From Amycolatopsis tucumanensis (GTDB lineage: Bacteria; Actinomycetota; Actinomycetes; Mycobacteriales; Pseudonocardiaceae): a DNA stretch of 64,000 nt. The position numbers were made by a program, and so were the translations under genes. Positions 42,508 to 51,098 of this stretch are shown one piece after another. The number at the start of each line of letters is the position of its first letter. Position 1 is the stretch's first letter. Below the pieces are notes generated by a model. The model was given only the letters and a program-made list of their open reading frames with translations, did not search any database and was not told where the DNA came from. The stretch lies in contig NZ_JAKGSD010000035.1 in NCBI RefSeq assembly GCF_021654135.1, positions 21,514-85,513 on the forward strand, read 5' to 3'.

Positions 42508-43350
42508 GTGCCCAACCACGTCGCCGTAGTGACCGACTCGACCGCGTCCCTGCCGGAGCAGCTGCGCAAGCAGTGGGACATCTCGGTCATCCAGCTCCAG
42601 CTGCAGGTGGGCGACCAGGTCGACGAGGAGAACCGGTTCGACCGCGGCGAGCTGACCGAGGCACTGAAGGCCGGGCAGCGGGTGAGCACGAACCCGCCCG
42701 ATCCCGGCGCCTTCTTCTGGACCTACCAGGACGCCGCCGCGGCCGGCGCGAGCGCGATCGTGAGCGTGCACATCTCGGAGCGCATGTCGGCGACGCTGGC
42801 GTCCGCACGGGAGGCGGCGCGCCAGGTGCAGATCCCGGTGTACCCGCTGGACAGCGGCACGACCGGGATGAGCCTCGGCTTCGCCGTGCTGTCCGCGGCC
42901 AGGGCCGCCGCGGCGGGCGGACGGGTCGAGCGCGTGATCGAGGCGGCGCAGCGGCGGTTCGCGACCAGCAGCGAACTGCTCTACGTGGACACTCTGGAGT
43001 ACCTGCGCCGCGGCGGCCGGATCGGCGGCGCGGCCGCGCTCCTGGGCACCGCGCTGTCGATCAAGCCGCTGCTCACCGTGCGTGACGGCGAAGTGGCGCC
43101 GCTCGCGCGGGCCGCCGGCAGCAGGCGCGCGCTGGCGAAGCTCGTCGACCTGGCCGCCGCACGGGCCGGCAATCTGCCCACCGACCTGGCGATTTCCTGC
43201 TTCCGCCCCAGCGAGCGCGAGCTGATGCTGGTGCAACAGCTGCGCGAGCGGATCCCGAACGTGACCGAGCTGAGCATCGTCGAGGCCAGCACCGTGATCG
43301 GCGCGCACGTCGGGCCCGGTGCGCTGAGCATCACGGTCTCCCCCGGGTAG
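42508..43350 (+). CDS. DegV family fatty-acid-binding protein
   Basis: A 280-residue protein. The N-terminal motif VAVVTDSTASLP, the VSTNPPDPGAFFWTYQ block (T-S-Q-P-S equivalent), HISERMSATLASAR, and VDTLEYLRRGGRIGGAAALLGTALSIKPLL are the DegV family blocks. DegV/FakB-like proteins bind a fatty acid in a buried pocket; in Firmicutes FakB delivers it to a kinase FakA. No FakA is seen nearby, so the partner is unknown. Divergent from etfBA. Confidence 0.9.
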   Translation: MPNHVAVVTDSTASLPEQLRKQWDISVIQLQLQVGDQVDEENRFDRGELTEALKAGQRVSTNPPDPGAFFWTYQDAAAAGASAIVSVHISERMSATLASAREAARQVQIPVYPLDSGTTGMSLGFAVLSAARAAAAGGRVERVIEAAQRRFATSSELLYVDTLEYLRRGGRIGGAAALLGTALSIKPLLTVRDGEVAPLARAAGSRRALAKLVDLAAARAGNLPTDLAISCFRPSERELMLVQQLRERIPNVTELSIVEASTVIGAHVGPGALSITVSPG

Positions 43351-43421
43351 CCGTGGAACCAGCGGGGTACCCCATCCGTTGACCCGGTGACGAAACCGGC
43401 ATACCGCCCCGGAGGACGGAC

Positions 43422-43592
43422 ATGGCTTCGCTGTTCAACAAGATCGCCCGATTCGCCAACTCCCCGCAGGGCAAGCGCGCCATCCGGCAGGCGCAGCAGT
43501 TCGCCAACGACCCCCGCCGCCGCGCACAGGCCAAGTCGGCCATCGCCAAGCTCAAGGCACGCGTGAGCGGGCACGGTCGCCGGCCGTACTGA
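43422..43592 (+). CDS. Small basic protein of 56 residues
   Basis: MASLFNKIARFANSPQGK begins a 56-residue, Lys/Arg/Ala/Gln-rich, alpha-helical protein with the internal similarity of FANSPQGKRAIRQA and FANDPRRRAQAKSA, each an F-A-N-[S/D]-P helix cap. A strong ribosome-binding site (GGAGGACGGAC) precedes the ATG, and related short FANDP-containing proteins occur in other actinomycetes as far as I recall. Its last 41 bp overlap the 3' end of the convergent membrane protein gene. Function unknown; nucleic acid or membrane binding are possible given the charge. Confidence 0.65.
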   Translation: MASLFNKIARFANSPQGKRAIRQAQQFANDPRRRAQAKSAIAKLKARVSGHGRRPY

Positions 43593-43980
43593 CCTTTCCC
43601 GGCAACACCACGACCGCCAGCGCCAGCAGGGCCAGCCCGGGCAACGCGACCGCGTTGATCACCTGGTCCAGCGGCTGGAACACGTGCAGGTGCATCAGGT
43701 GGTAGATCGCGTGCGGCACCGAGAAGACCAGCCACGCGACACCGGCCAGGCGCGCGGCGGTCGTGGTCCGCACGACGATCGCCCCGATCGTCACCGCGCC
43801 GAGCGCCAGGAACATCGAGCCGACGTCGCGGATGAGGTGTTCGTTGTAGGGGCCGTCCAGCGAGACCCAGCTCGGCCGGATCACCGGGAAGTCGCCGTAG
43901 AAGCTCTCCGGCAGGACCGCTGCCCAGAAGCCCACTACGAGGCCGGTCAGCGCGAGCAGTGTGAGAATTCCGAGTCGCAT
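43552..43980 (-). CDS. Four-helix membrane protein
   Basis: A 142-residue protein with hydrophobic segments at about residues 4-23, 56-74, 77-96 and 104-127. Conserved-looking polar features are the loop LPESFYGDFP and the HAIYHLMHLHVF His cluster in helix 3. This layout resembles the small DUF4345-like membrane family, but I am not certain. Function unknown. Confidence 0.65.
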   Translation of the reverse strand: MRLGILTLLALTGLVVGFWAAVLPESFYGDFPVIRPSWVSLDGPYNEHLIRDVGSMFLALGAVTIGAIVVRTTTAARLAGVAWLVFSVPHAIYHLMHLHVFQPLDQVINAVALPGLALLALAVVVLPGKVSTAGDRARSRVP

Positions 43981-44122
43981 GCCATGAGGACTGCGCAGCC
44001 CTCGGGAACGTGACAGCCGGCCGTTGTTGGATCGTTTCCACCGGAACCGTAACGGAGTAGCTCGCTCACCCGATAGGGTTACGCCTCAGCTCGCACTGCT
44101 GCTACTGAGGGGAGCCGTCACG

Positions 44123-44932
44123 GTGCACACGGCTACGAGCGTCCGGGACGACCAGCACATCCAGCCCGACCTCCGCCGCTTCGCCGCGGCGCCCTTCGAC
44201 AGCAGACCGGTGGCGACCGCGACCGAGGCCGACCTGGACGTGCGCCTGTTCCGCACCACCTACCTGCCGTCGTTCGTGGCGAGCGAGGCGCTGGAGGAAA
44301 ATTCCCGTCCCGTCGAGAAGGACCTCGCGTGGCTGCGGCTGACGACGCCGGGCGGGGTGCCGACCGCGCTCGGCGTGCTGACCATCGGGCGGGACCCGAG
44401 CGCTCACGTGCCCGGCGCCTACGTCCAGTTCGTCCGCTACCAGGGCCTGGACCCGGACGCGCCGGTCGCCGACCAGCAGGAGCTGCGCGGCAACCTGGTG
44501 GAGACCGCGGTGCGGCTGAGCGCGCTGCTCAGCGGCCACCTGCGGACGCGGCTGGCCGACGGCGAGGGCTTCCGCGAGGAGCAGCTGCCGGACTACCCGC
44601 TGGAGGCGCTGCGGGAGACGTGCATGAACGCGGTGATGCACCGCAACTACGAGACCTCGCACGCGCCGGTGCGGATCAGCTGGTTCGACGACCGCATCGA
44701 GGTGACCAATCCGGGCGGCCCGTACGGGCAGGTCCGGCCGGACAACTTCGACCGCGTGCACGACTACCGCAACCCGAACCTGGCGCGTGCGATGAAGGCG
44801 CTGGGGTACGTGAACCGCTTCGGCCGCGGCATCTTCCGCATCCGTTCGGCGATGGCGAAGGCGGGCAACCCGGTGCCCGAGTTCCGCGTCGACGCCTCGT
44901 CGTGGTCGGTCGTGCTGCGGAAGTGGCCCTGA
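44123..44932 (+). CDS. ATP-binding protein with RecG-like HATPase_c_4 domain
   Basis: A 269-residue protein. Residues about 30-130 resemble the end of the AlbA/Schlafen-type "divergent AAA-4" region (GGVPTALGVLTIGRDPSAHVPGAYVQFVRYQG). Residues about 140-260 are an HATPase-like fold: ALRETCMNAVMHRNYETSHAPVRISWFDDRIEVTNPGGPYG and NRFGRGIFRIRSAM. These pairs are typical of transcriptional-regulator-like ATP-binding proteins. No helix-turn-helix is obvious. GTG 44123 has GAGGGGAG 8 nt upstream. Confidence 0.75.
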   Translation: MHTATSVRDDQHIQPDLRRFAAAPFDSRPVATATEADLDVRLFRTTYLPSFVASEALEENSRPVEKDLAWLRLTTPGGVPTALGVLTIGRDPSAHVPGAYVQFVRYQGLDPDAPVADQQELRGNLVETAVRLSALLSGHLRTRLADGEGFREEQLPDYPLEALRETCMNAVMHRNYETSHAPVRISWFDDRIEVTNPGGPYGQVRPDNFDRVHDYRNPNLARAMKALGYVNRFGRGIFRIRSAMAKAGNPVPEFRVDASSWSVVLRKWP

Positions 44933-44941
44933 CTCACCCAG

Positions 44942-44947
44942 TAGTGT
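44942..44947 (+). promoter_or_regulatory. Leaderless-type -10 element of the methyltransferase operon
   Basis: TAGTGT ends 7 nt before the GTG at 44955, in the 22-bp gap after the previous gene. Confidence 0.5.
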
Positions 44948-44954
44948 CCCCGGG

Positions 44955-45722
44955 GTGAGTACGTCGCGCGCCGAAGCACTGCACCTGACCGGGGAACGCA
45001 CGGTCCCGGGCATCGCCGAGGAGAACTACTGGTTCCGTCGGCACGAGGCGGCTTACCACGCGCTGCTGCCGTGGTGCGCCGGCGCCGTGGTGCTGGAGGC
45101 CGGTTGCGGTGAGGGCTACGGCGCCGGGCTGATCGCCTCGACGGCGAAGTCGGTGCTCGCGCTCGACTACGACCAGCCGACCACCGAGCACGTCGCCCGG
45201 CGTTATCCCCAGGTGTGGACAGCACGGGGGAACCTGGTGCGGCTGCCGCTGCGCGACGGCTCCGTCGACGTGGTCGCGAACTTCCAGGTGATCGAGCACC
45301 TGTGGGACCAGGGCGCGTTCCTGGCGGAGTGCCTGCGCGTGCTGCGGCCGGGCGGGCGGCTGCTGGTCACGACGCCGAACCGGATCACGTTCACCCCGGA
45401 CAGCGACACGCCGCTGAACCCGTTCCACACCAGGGAACTCGCGGCGGACGAGCTGGATTCGCTGTTGCGCGAGGCGGGTTTCGCGGTCGAGCTGATGCAC
45501 GGCCTGCACCACGGTCCGGGCGTGCGGGAGCTGGACGCCCGGTACGGCGGGTCGATCATCGACGCGCAGCTGGAAGTCGTGATGGGACACCTGCCGGGGC
45601 AGGCGCCGTGGCCGCCGGAGCTGCTGGCGGACGTCGCGGCGATCCGTGCTGAGGATTTCGAGATTCACGGCGAGCGGGTGGACGAGAGCCTGGACCTGGT
45701 CGCGGTGGCGGTGCGGCCGTGA
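44955..45722 (+). CDS. SAM-dependent methyltransferase (Rv3030-like)
   Basis: A 255-residue class I methyltransferase: SAM motif I VLEAGCGEGYGAGLIA, acidic loop LALDYD, motif III-like VDVVANFQVIEHLWDQ and LRPGGRLLVTTPN. The N-terminus HLTGERTVPGIAEENYWFRRHEAAY is shared with polysaccharide-linked methyltransferases. It overlaps the GH57 gene by 4 bp. In mycobacteria the same methyltransferase-GH57-GT4 order (Rv3030-Rv3032) is linked to methylglucose lipopolysaccharide synthesis; the same role here is inference. Confidence 0.85.
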   Translation: MSTSRAEALHLTGERTVPGIAEENYWFRRHEAAYHALLPWCAGAVVLEAGCGEGYGAGLIASTAKSVLALDYDQPTTEHVARRYPQVWTARGNLVRLPLRDGSVDVVANFQVIEHLWDQGAFLAECLRVLRPGGRLLVTTPNRITFTPDSDTPLNPFHTRELAADELDSLLREAGFAVELMHGLHHGPGVRELDARYGGSIIDAQLEVVMGHLPGQAPWPPELLADVAAIRAEDFEIHGERVDESLDLVAVAVRP

Positions 45723-47200
45723 CCGGGGAGGGGACGTTCTGCCTGGTGCTGCACAGCCACCTGCCGTGGCTGCCGCACCACGGGTCGTGGCCGGTCGGCG
45801 AGGAGTGGCTGTACCAGGCGTGGGCGCACTCGTACCTGCCGGTGGTGGACCTGCTGCGGCGGTTCGCGGCGGAGGGCAGGCGGGACGTGCTGACGCTCGG
45901 GGTGACGCCGGTGCTCGCGGCGCAGCTGGACGACCCGTACGCGTTGCGGGCGTTCCACGAGTGGCTCGGGCACTGGCAGTTGCGGACGGTGCAGGCCGGG
46001 ACGCTGTGGCGGGAGGACCCGTTGCTGCGGGAGCTGGCGGCGGCGGAGTACCGCACGGCGACGTGGTCGCTGGAGGACTTCGAAACGCGGTGGCGGCACG
46101 GTTTTTCGCCGGTGCTGCGGTCCCTTGTGGACTCCGGGGTGATGGAGTTGCTGGGCGGGCCGTACGCGCACCCGTTCCAGCCGTTGCTGCAGCCGCGGGT
46201 CCGGTCGTTCATGTTGCGGGGCGGCCTGGCGGACACCGAGTTGCGGATCGGGCACCGGCCGGACGGGATCTGGGCGCCGGAGTGCGGTTACGCGCCGGGC
46301 ATGGAGGAGGACTACGCGGCGGCCGGCGTGCGGCGGTTCCTGGTGGACGGTCCGGCGTTGCACGGGGACACGGCGTTCGCGCGGCCGGTGGGTTCGACGG
46401 ACGTGTTGTGCTTCGGGCGGGATCTGGAGGTCACGTACCGGGTGTGGTCGCCGCGGGCGGGCTACCCGGGGCACGCGAACTACCGGGATTTCCACACGTG
46501 GGCGCACGAGGTGGGGTTGAAGCCGTCGCGGGTGACGGGCAAGCAGGTGGAGCCCGCGGAGAAGGCGCCGTACGACCCGGCGCTGGCCGCGGACACCCTG
46601 CGGACGCACGTGAAGGATTTCGTGGAGACGGTGGTGTCGCGGCTGCGGGCGTTGCGTTCTGCGCACGGCCGGGAGGCGCTGGTCGTGGCGGCTTACGACA
46701 CCGAGTTGTTCGGCCACTGGTGGCACGAGGGTCCCACGTGGCTGGAAGGCGTGCTGAGGGCGCTGCCGGAGGCGGGCGTGCGGGTGACGACGCTGCAGGG
46801 CGCGGTCTCGGCGGGGCTCGTCGGTGCGCCCGTGGAGTTGCCCGCATCGTCGTGGGGTTCGGGCAAGGACTGGCGCGTCTGGGACGGCGAGCAGGTGGCC
46901 GACATGGTGGCGGACAACGCGGCTTTGCAGGAGCGCTTGCTGGCCCTCCCCCGCACGGAGATGCGCGACCGGGTGGCGGACTGGGCAGTGGGCGAGGCGA
47001 CGATGGCCCTGTCGAGCGACTGGGCGTTCATGGTGACAAAGGACTCGGCCGCGGACTACGCCCGCCGCCGCGCGGCCGTGCACACCGCGCGTTTCGATGA
47101 ACTGGCGGGCTGGATCGGCCGGGGTCCGCTTCCGGCGGCGGTGGAGCGCTGGGCGCGGGAGGACAATCCGTTTGGACAGCTGGATGCGCGGCAGCTCTGA
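45719..47200 (+). CDS. GH57 1,4-alpha-glucan branching enzyme (DUF1957)
   Basis: A 493-residue GH57 protein. HSH (12-14) begins the barrel, the nucleophile Glu188 is in WAPECGYAPG, and the acid/base Asp327 is in AAYDTELFGHWWHEG. A C-terminal helical DUF1957 domain (about 395-480) contains WGSGKDWRVWDG and SSDWAFMVTKDSAADYA. It would transfer alpha-1,4-glucan segments to form 1,6 branches. The mycobacterial counterpart is Rv3031. Translationally coupled to the methyltransferase. The operon is then interrupted by an 820-bp repeat tract before the glucosyltransferase. Confidence 0.92.
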   Translation: MTGEGTFCLVLHSHLPWLPHHGSWPVGEEWLYQAWAHSYLPVVDLLRRFAAEGRRDVLTLGVTPVLAAQLDDPYALRAFHEWLGHWQLRTVQAGTLWREDPLLRELAAAEYRTATWSLEDFETRWRHGFSPVLRSLVDSGVMELLGGPYAHPFQPLLQPRVRSFMLRGGLADTELRIGHRPDGIWAPECGYAPGMEEDYAAAGVRRFLVDGPALHGDTAFARPVGSTDVLCFGRDLEVTYRVWSPRAGYPGHANYRDFHTWAHEVGLKPSRVTGKQVEPAEKAPYDPALAADTLRTHVKDFVETVVSRLRALRSAHGREALVVAAYDTELFGHWWHEGPTWLEGVLRALPEAGVRVTTLQGAVSAGLVGAPVELPASSWGSGKDWRVWDGEQVADMVADNAALQERLLALPRTEMRDRVADWAVGEATMALSSDWAFMVTKDSAADYARRRAAVHTARFDELAGWIGRGPLPAAVERWAREDNPFGQLDARQL

Positions 47201-48000
47201 GGCTAGCCAACCTGAACCTGGCGCCGCCGCGCGATGTCGCCTCCCCGCCGTCCGACAACCCGAAGCACTGGCCGCCCACCGGCGCCGCCGCCGGGCCGCC
47301 CACCGTCCTGTCGCGCCTCCGCGCACCCGGCCCGGCCGCCCACCGCCGTCCTGTAGCGCCTCCGCACTGCCCGACCGCCCACGCCATCCGATAGCGCCTC
47401 CGCGCCTCCCGGCAACCTGAACCCCCCACCGACCGGCATCGCCTCGCCACCGCCCGGCTACCCACCTACCGTCTGGCAACGCCTCCGCGCTACACGGCAA
47501 CCCGAACCGCCCCGGCGCCGCCACCCGGCGACGCCCCAGTCCACACGGTCGAGGCAATCCCCGCCCACCACCCGGAAATTCACTCCGCCCCGGCTGCCGG
47601 CCCAGGCCGCACCACGTCCCCGGTCGCCGCCGGGCCACTCACCACCCCGCCTTCCCGCAGCCTGACAACCCGAACCACCCACCGTCCGGCAGCACCTCCC
47701 CGCCGCCCGGCCACTCACCGCCGCCCGGCAGCACCTCCCCCCGGCCCGGCCACCCACCGCCGCCCGGCAGCACCTCCCCCCGGCCCGGCCACCCACCGCC
47801 GCCCGGCAGCACCTCCCCGCTGCTCGTCCACCCACCGCCGTCGGGTCGCGCATCCGCGCCGCCCGGTCCGGCCGAGCGGCCACTTCCCGGGCCCGCCCGG
47901 TCACCCACCCACCGCAGCCCACCACCGCGCTCCCACTCATCATGTGATCGACATCACCCGCCGGCATCGCGCGTCGTCGGGTGGTTCAGTTCTTAGTTGA
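47201..48000. repeat. Degenerate GC-rich tandem array between GH57 and GT4 genes
   Basis: No gene is supported in this 800 bp. It is a tandem array: the core, 47679-47834, holds four 39-bp units (47679, 47718, 47757, 47796) of pattern CCGCCGCCCGGCAGCACCTC followed by a CCGGCCCGGCCACCCA-like half. Decayed relatives of the unit (CGCCTCCGCG, CCGCCCACCG, GGCAAC blocks) extend from about 47230 to 47900. It directly follows the GH57 stop codon. The unit has 13 codons, so several frames stay open by accident. Confidence 0.85.
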
Positions 48001-48008
48001 CCAGTGAG

Positions 48009-48014
48009 TAACCT
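48009..48014 (+). promoter_or_regulatory. Leaderless-type -10 element of the GT4 gene
   Basis: TAACCT ends 6 nt before the ATG at 48021. Its presence means the glucosyltransferase has its own promoter on the far side of the repeat array. Confidence 0.5.
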
Positions 48015-48020
48015 CCTGTC

Positions 48021-49349
48021 ATGCGCGTGCTGATGCTGTCCTGGGAGTACCCGCCCGTCGTGGTCGGCGGGCTGGCCCGCCACGTGCACGCGCTGGCCCG
48101 GCACCTCGCCCAGGACGGGCACGAGGTCGTGGTCCTCTCCCGGCACCCGGCAGGCACCGACGCCCACACGCACCCGACAACGGACCTGGTGGTCGAGGGT
48201 GTGCGCATCATCCGCGTCGCCGAGGACCCGATGCACGTGACGTTCGAGCGGGACCTCGTGGCGTGGACGCTGGCGATGGGCCACGGCATGGTGCGCGCTG
48301 GGCTGGAGCTGGCCCGGTCGTGGCAGCCGGACGTCGTGCACGCCCACGACTGGCTGGTGGCGCACCCGGCGATCAGCCTGGCCGGCGCGCTGCGGCGCCC
48401 GCTGGTCGGGACGATCCACGCGACCGAAGCCGGCCGGCATTCGGGCTGGTTGTCGCAGCCGTTGAACCAGCAGGTGCACTCCGTGGAGTGGTGGCTGGCG
48501 AACCGGTCGGACGCGCTGATCACGTGTTCGCAGGCGATGCGCGCCGAGGTGGCGAAGCTGTTCGAGGTGTCGGCGGACGACATCACCGTGATCCACAACG
48601 GCATCGAGGAACGCGGCTGGCAGGTCGCGGCGGACGAGGTCGCGCGGGCGCGGGAGAAGTACGCGCCGGGTGGCGAGCCGTTGCTGTTGTTCTTCGGGCG
48701 CCTGGAGTGGGAGAAGGGCGTCCAGGACCTGGTGTCGGCGCTGCCGAAGATCCGCCGCGCGCACCGCGGCACGCGGCTGGTGGTCGCCGGGCGGGGGCGG
48801 CACCTGGACGAGCTGGTCAAGCAGGCGCGGCGGATGCGGATGCAGCACGCGGTCGAGTTCGCCGGGCACCTGCGCGACCGGGAGCTGCGGGCAGTGCTCG
48901 CGGCGGCGGACGCCGTGGTGCTGCCGAGCCGGTACGAGCCGTTCGGGATCGTCGCCCTGGAAGCGGCGGCCGCGCGGGCGCCACTGGTGGCTTCGACGGC
49001 CGGTGGGCTGGGCGAGGTCGTCGTCGACGGGGTCACCGGGTTGTCCTTCGCACCCGGGGATGTGCCCGCGCTGACGGCGGCGGTGAACTCGGTGCTGCGA
49101 GACCGCGCCGCCGCGGAGAGTCGTGCGCGCACCGCGCAGGCCCGCCTCGCCGACGACTTCGACTGGGCTCGCATCGCGGCGACGACCGCCGAGGTCTACC
49201 GCAAGGCCAGGGTCCGCGAGCACGGCGAGCTGGGACGCCCCAAGATCCCGACGGGCAACGTGCTCAACCCCGAGCCGCCACCGGTGGTCGTGGAGCGGAA
49301 GACCACCGCCGCGGCACGGAAAAGCGGGACGAGGAAGCCTGCGCGCTGA
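48021..49349 (+). CDS. Glycosyltransferase family 4 (Rv3032-like alpha-glucosyltransferase)
   Basis: A 442-residue GT-B enzyme. The N-terminal domain begins MRVLMLSWEYPPVVVGGLARHV; donor domain has LLLFFGRLEWEKGVQDL, the EX7E motif Glu306...Glu314 in EPFGIVALE, and STAGGLGEVV. The C-terminal 60 residues are a basic tail. The nearest known type is mycobacterial Rv3032, which elongates alpha-1,4-glucan in glycogen and methylglucose lipopolysaccharide. Glycogen synthase (GlgA/GlgM) is the alternative name. Confidence 0.9.
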   Translation: MRVLMLSWEYPPVVVGGLARHVHALARHLAQDGHEVVVLSRHPAGTDAHTHPTTDLVVEGVRIIRVAEDPMHVTFERDLVAWTLAMGHGMVRAGLELARSWQPDVVHAHDWLVAHPAISLAGALRRPLVGTIHATEAGRHSGWLSQPLNQQVHSVEWWLANRSDALITCSQAMRAEVAKLFEVSADDITVIHNGIEERGWQVAADEVARAREKYAPGGEPLLLFFGRLEWEKGVQDLVSALPKIRRAHRGTRLVVAGRGRHLDELVKQARRMRMQHAVEFAGHLRDRELRAVLAAADAVVLPSRYEPFGIVALEAAAARAPLVASTAGGLGEVVVDGVTGLSFAPGDVPALTAAVNSVLRDRAAAESRARTAQARLADDFDWARIAATTAEVYRKARVREHGELGRPKIPTGNVLNPEPPPVVVERKTTAAARKSGTRKPAR

Positions 49350-49401
49350 AGCCGCCCCGCGATCAACGGCGGTCGGCCATCAACCTCGCGCGTGACTGTG
49401 A

Positions 49402-49893
49402 TCAGTCCACAACGCGCTCGAAAACCAGCCAGGGCCCGTCGGGCAGTGGTGGTTCATGCACCTCGGTGAATCCGCTCGTCATGACCAGGCGCTGGGAAAC
49501 GGTGTTGTGCGGCCGGATCACCGCGCGCACGACGCGGACGTCCGGTTCACGCACGGCGCGCGCGACGAGTTCCGCCAGCGCGGCGCGGGCATAACCGCGA
49601 CGGCGCCAAGCCGGCTCGATCTCGTAGGTCACCTCGACGACGCCCTGCTCGTCTGGCGGCCCGTGGTATCCCGCGCGGCCGACCACGCCGACTGGCCCGG
49701 CGATGGCGCCGGCGAGCCAATCGGCGGCCCGCGGGTCGGCGCGGACGCGGGTGCTCGCCCGGCCCCAGCCCGGAAGCCAGCGCGGGTTCACGAAGTACGG
49801 CGTCAACTCGACCGGCGCCACACGGTTCGCCGCGGCGAGATCTCCTGCGGCGAGAGCGTGGTAGGTGGCCGGGGGCAACGGGACGACGCGCAC
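49402..49893 (-). CDS. GNAT family N-acetyltransferase
   Basis: A 163-residue GNAT protein: VEVTYEIEPAWRRRGYARAALAEL carries the acetyl-CoA loop, then AVIRPHNTVSQRLVMTSGFTEVHE, the typical RimJ/RimL-like last segment. GTG at 49893 (RVVPLPPATYHAL) is the natural start. Converges on the GT4 gene with a 52-bp gap. Substrate unknown. Confidence 0.87.
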   Translation of the reverse strand: MRVVPLPPATYHALAAGDLAAANRVAPVELTPYFVNPRWLPGWGRASTRVRADPRAADWLAGAIAGPVGVVGRAGYHGPPDEQGVVEVTYEIEPAWRRRGYARAALAELVARAVREPDVRVVRAVIRPHNTVSQRLVMTSGFTEVHEPPLPDGPWLVFERVVD

Positions 49894-50009
49894 GCCCCTA
49901 CCGTCGCAGTCCGACCGGTTGCCTGTCGATCGAATTGCTGTCGCGCAGGTGATGCCGGAGTCGTCGGCCAGGTTGCGGCGCGGTATGCCCGCGTCCTGTG
50001 CGCCGCCGT

Positions 50010-50468
50010 TCAGAACACCGGCAGCAGTTGCCCACGCTCGGATTCCGGGCGGGGGCCGAAGATGCGGCGCTCGGACTCCGTGATGGGGGTGTCGTTGATG
50101 CTCGCCTCGCGGCGGCGCATCAGGCCGTTCTCGCTGAACTCCCAGAGCTCGTTGCCGTAGCTGCGCCACCACTGGCCCTCGGCGTCGTGGCATTCGTACT
50201 GGAAGCGCACGGCGATCCGGTTGCCGCGGAAGCCCCACAGCTCCTTGCGCAGCGCGTAGTCCAGTTCGCGTTCCCACTTGCGGCGCAGGAACTCGACGAT
50301 CGCGTCGCGGCCGACGACGTGCTGATCCCGGTTGCGCCAGACCGAGTCGGGCGTGTAGGCCAGCGCGACCTTCTCCGGGTCCCTCGTGTTCCAGGCGTCC
50401 TCGGCGGCTTGAACCTTTTGCGCGGCGGTGACTTCGTCGAACGGCGGGAACGGCGGACGGTCGGACAT
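50010..50468 (-). CDS. DUF1348/NTF2-like (SnoaL-fold) protein
   Basis: A 152-residue protein of the nuclear transport factor 2-like fold: KVQAAEDAWNTRDPEKVALAYTPDSVWRNRDQHVVGRDAI and the DUF1348 run FLRRKWERELDYALRKELW, GNRIAVRFQYECHDAEGQWWRSYGNELWEF. Function unknown; such proteins are often small-molecule binding or isomerase-like. It is divergent from a TetR gene with twin palindromic operators between, so it is very likely controlled by that TetR. Confidence 0.88.
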   Translation of the reverse strand: MSDRPPFPPFDEVTAAQKVQAAEDAWNTRDPEKVALAYTPDSVWRNRDQHVVGRDAIVEFLRRKWERELDYALRKELWGFRGNRIAVRFQYECHDAEGQWWRSYGNELWEFSENGLMRRREASINDTPITESERRIFGPRPESERGQLLPVF

Positions 50469-50482
50469 GGGAACCCCAATCT

Positions 50483-50533
50483 GGAGAACGCTCGTTCTCC
50501 GCTGATGCGCTACGGTAGAGAACGCACGTTCTC
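50483..50533. promoter_or_regulatory. Twin TetR operators between the DUF1348 and TetR genes
   Basis: GGAGAACG-CT-CGTTCTCC (50483-50500) is a perfect 18-bp palindrome and GAGAACG-CA-CGTTCTC (50518-50533) a perfect 16-bp one; their centres are 34 bp apart, about three helical turns. Both lie in the 84-bp divergent space. They are almost certainly the sites for the adjacent TetR, controlling both genes. Confidence 0.85.
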
Positions 50534-50552
50534 CGCGCAAGGGGTGGATTGG

Positions 50553-51098
50553 ATGGATCACGACGAGGCACGCGTCCGACTGCTCGACACCGCCGAGGAG
50601 CTGTTCTACGCGCGCGGCATCCAGGCGGTGGGCATGGATGCCATCCGCTCGGGATCGGGCGTCTCGTTGAAGCGGCTGTACCAATGCTTTCCGGCGAAGG
50701 GCGATCTCGTCGAGGCTTACCTGCGCCGCCGCGACGAACGGTGGCGGCGGTCGCTGGCGGACTACGTGTCGGCTCGGCCGCCGGAAGACGCTGTCCCGGC
50801 GGTGTTCGACTGGTTGCGGCGGTGGTTCAGCGAGGACGACTTCCGGGGGTGCGCGTTCATCAACTCGTTCGGCGAACTGGGCGACGGGGCACCTCGCGTC
50901 GCGGCGGTGGTGCGGGAGCACAAGGACCTGGTCCGGGATTACTTGCGTTCCCTGGCCGGCTCGGACGAACTGGGCGACCAGATCTTCGCGCTGGTCGAAG
51001 GCGCGACCGTGATCGCGGGCATCACCGGCGATCCGGGAGCCGCCGAGAGCGCCAAGACTGCGGCGGTGGCGCTGCTTCGGGCTTCCGCCGAGCGGTGA
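50553..51098 (+). CDS. TetR family transcriptional regulator
   Basis: A 181-residue regulator: HTH at about residues 6-52 (VRLLDTAEELFYARGIQAVGMDAIRSGSGVSLKRLYQCFPAKGDLV), then VFDWLRRWFSEDDFRGCAFINSFGEL, the C-terminal ligand-binding pattern of the AcrR/QacR-like group that often responds to electrophiles. ATG 50553 has GGGGTGGATTGG upstream. It shares the twin operators with the DUF1348 gene. Confidence 0.92.
   Translation: MDHDEARVRLLDTAEELFYARGIQAVGMDAIRSGSGVSLKRLYQCFPAKGDLVEAYLRRRDERWRRSLADYVSARPPEDAVPAVFDWLRRWFSEDDFRGCAFINSFGELGDGAPRVAAVVREHKDLVRDYLRSLAGSDELGDQIFALVEGATVIAGITGDPGAAESAKTAAVALLRASAER

Noticed and set aside
47679..47834. CRISPR array
   Set aside because: The 39-bp units are back to back with no unique spacers, and there are no cas genes.
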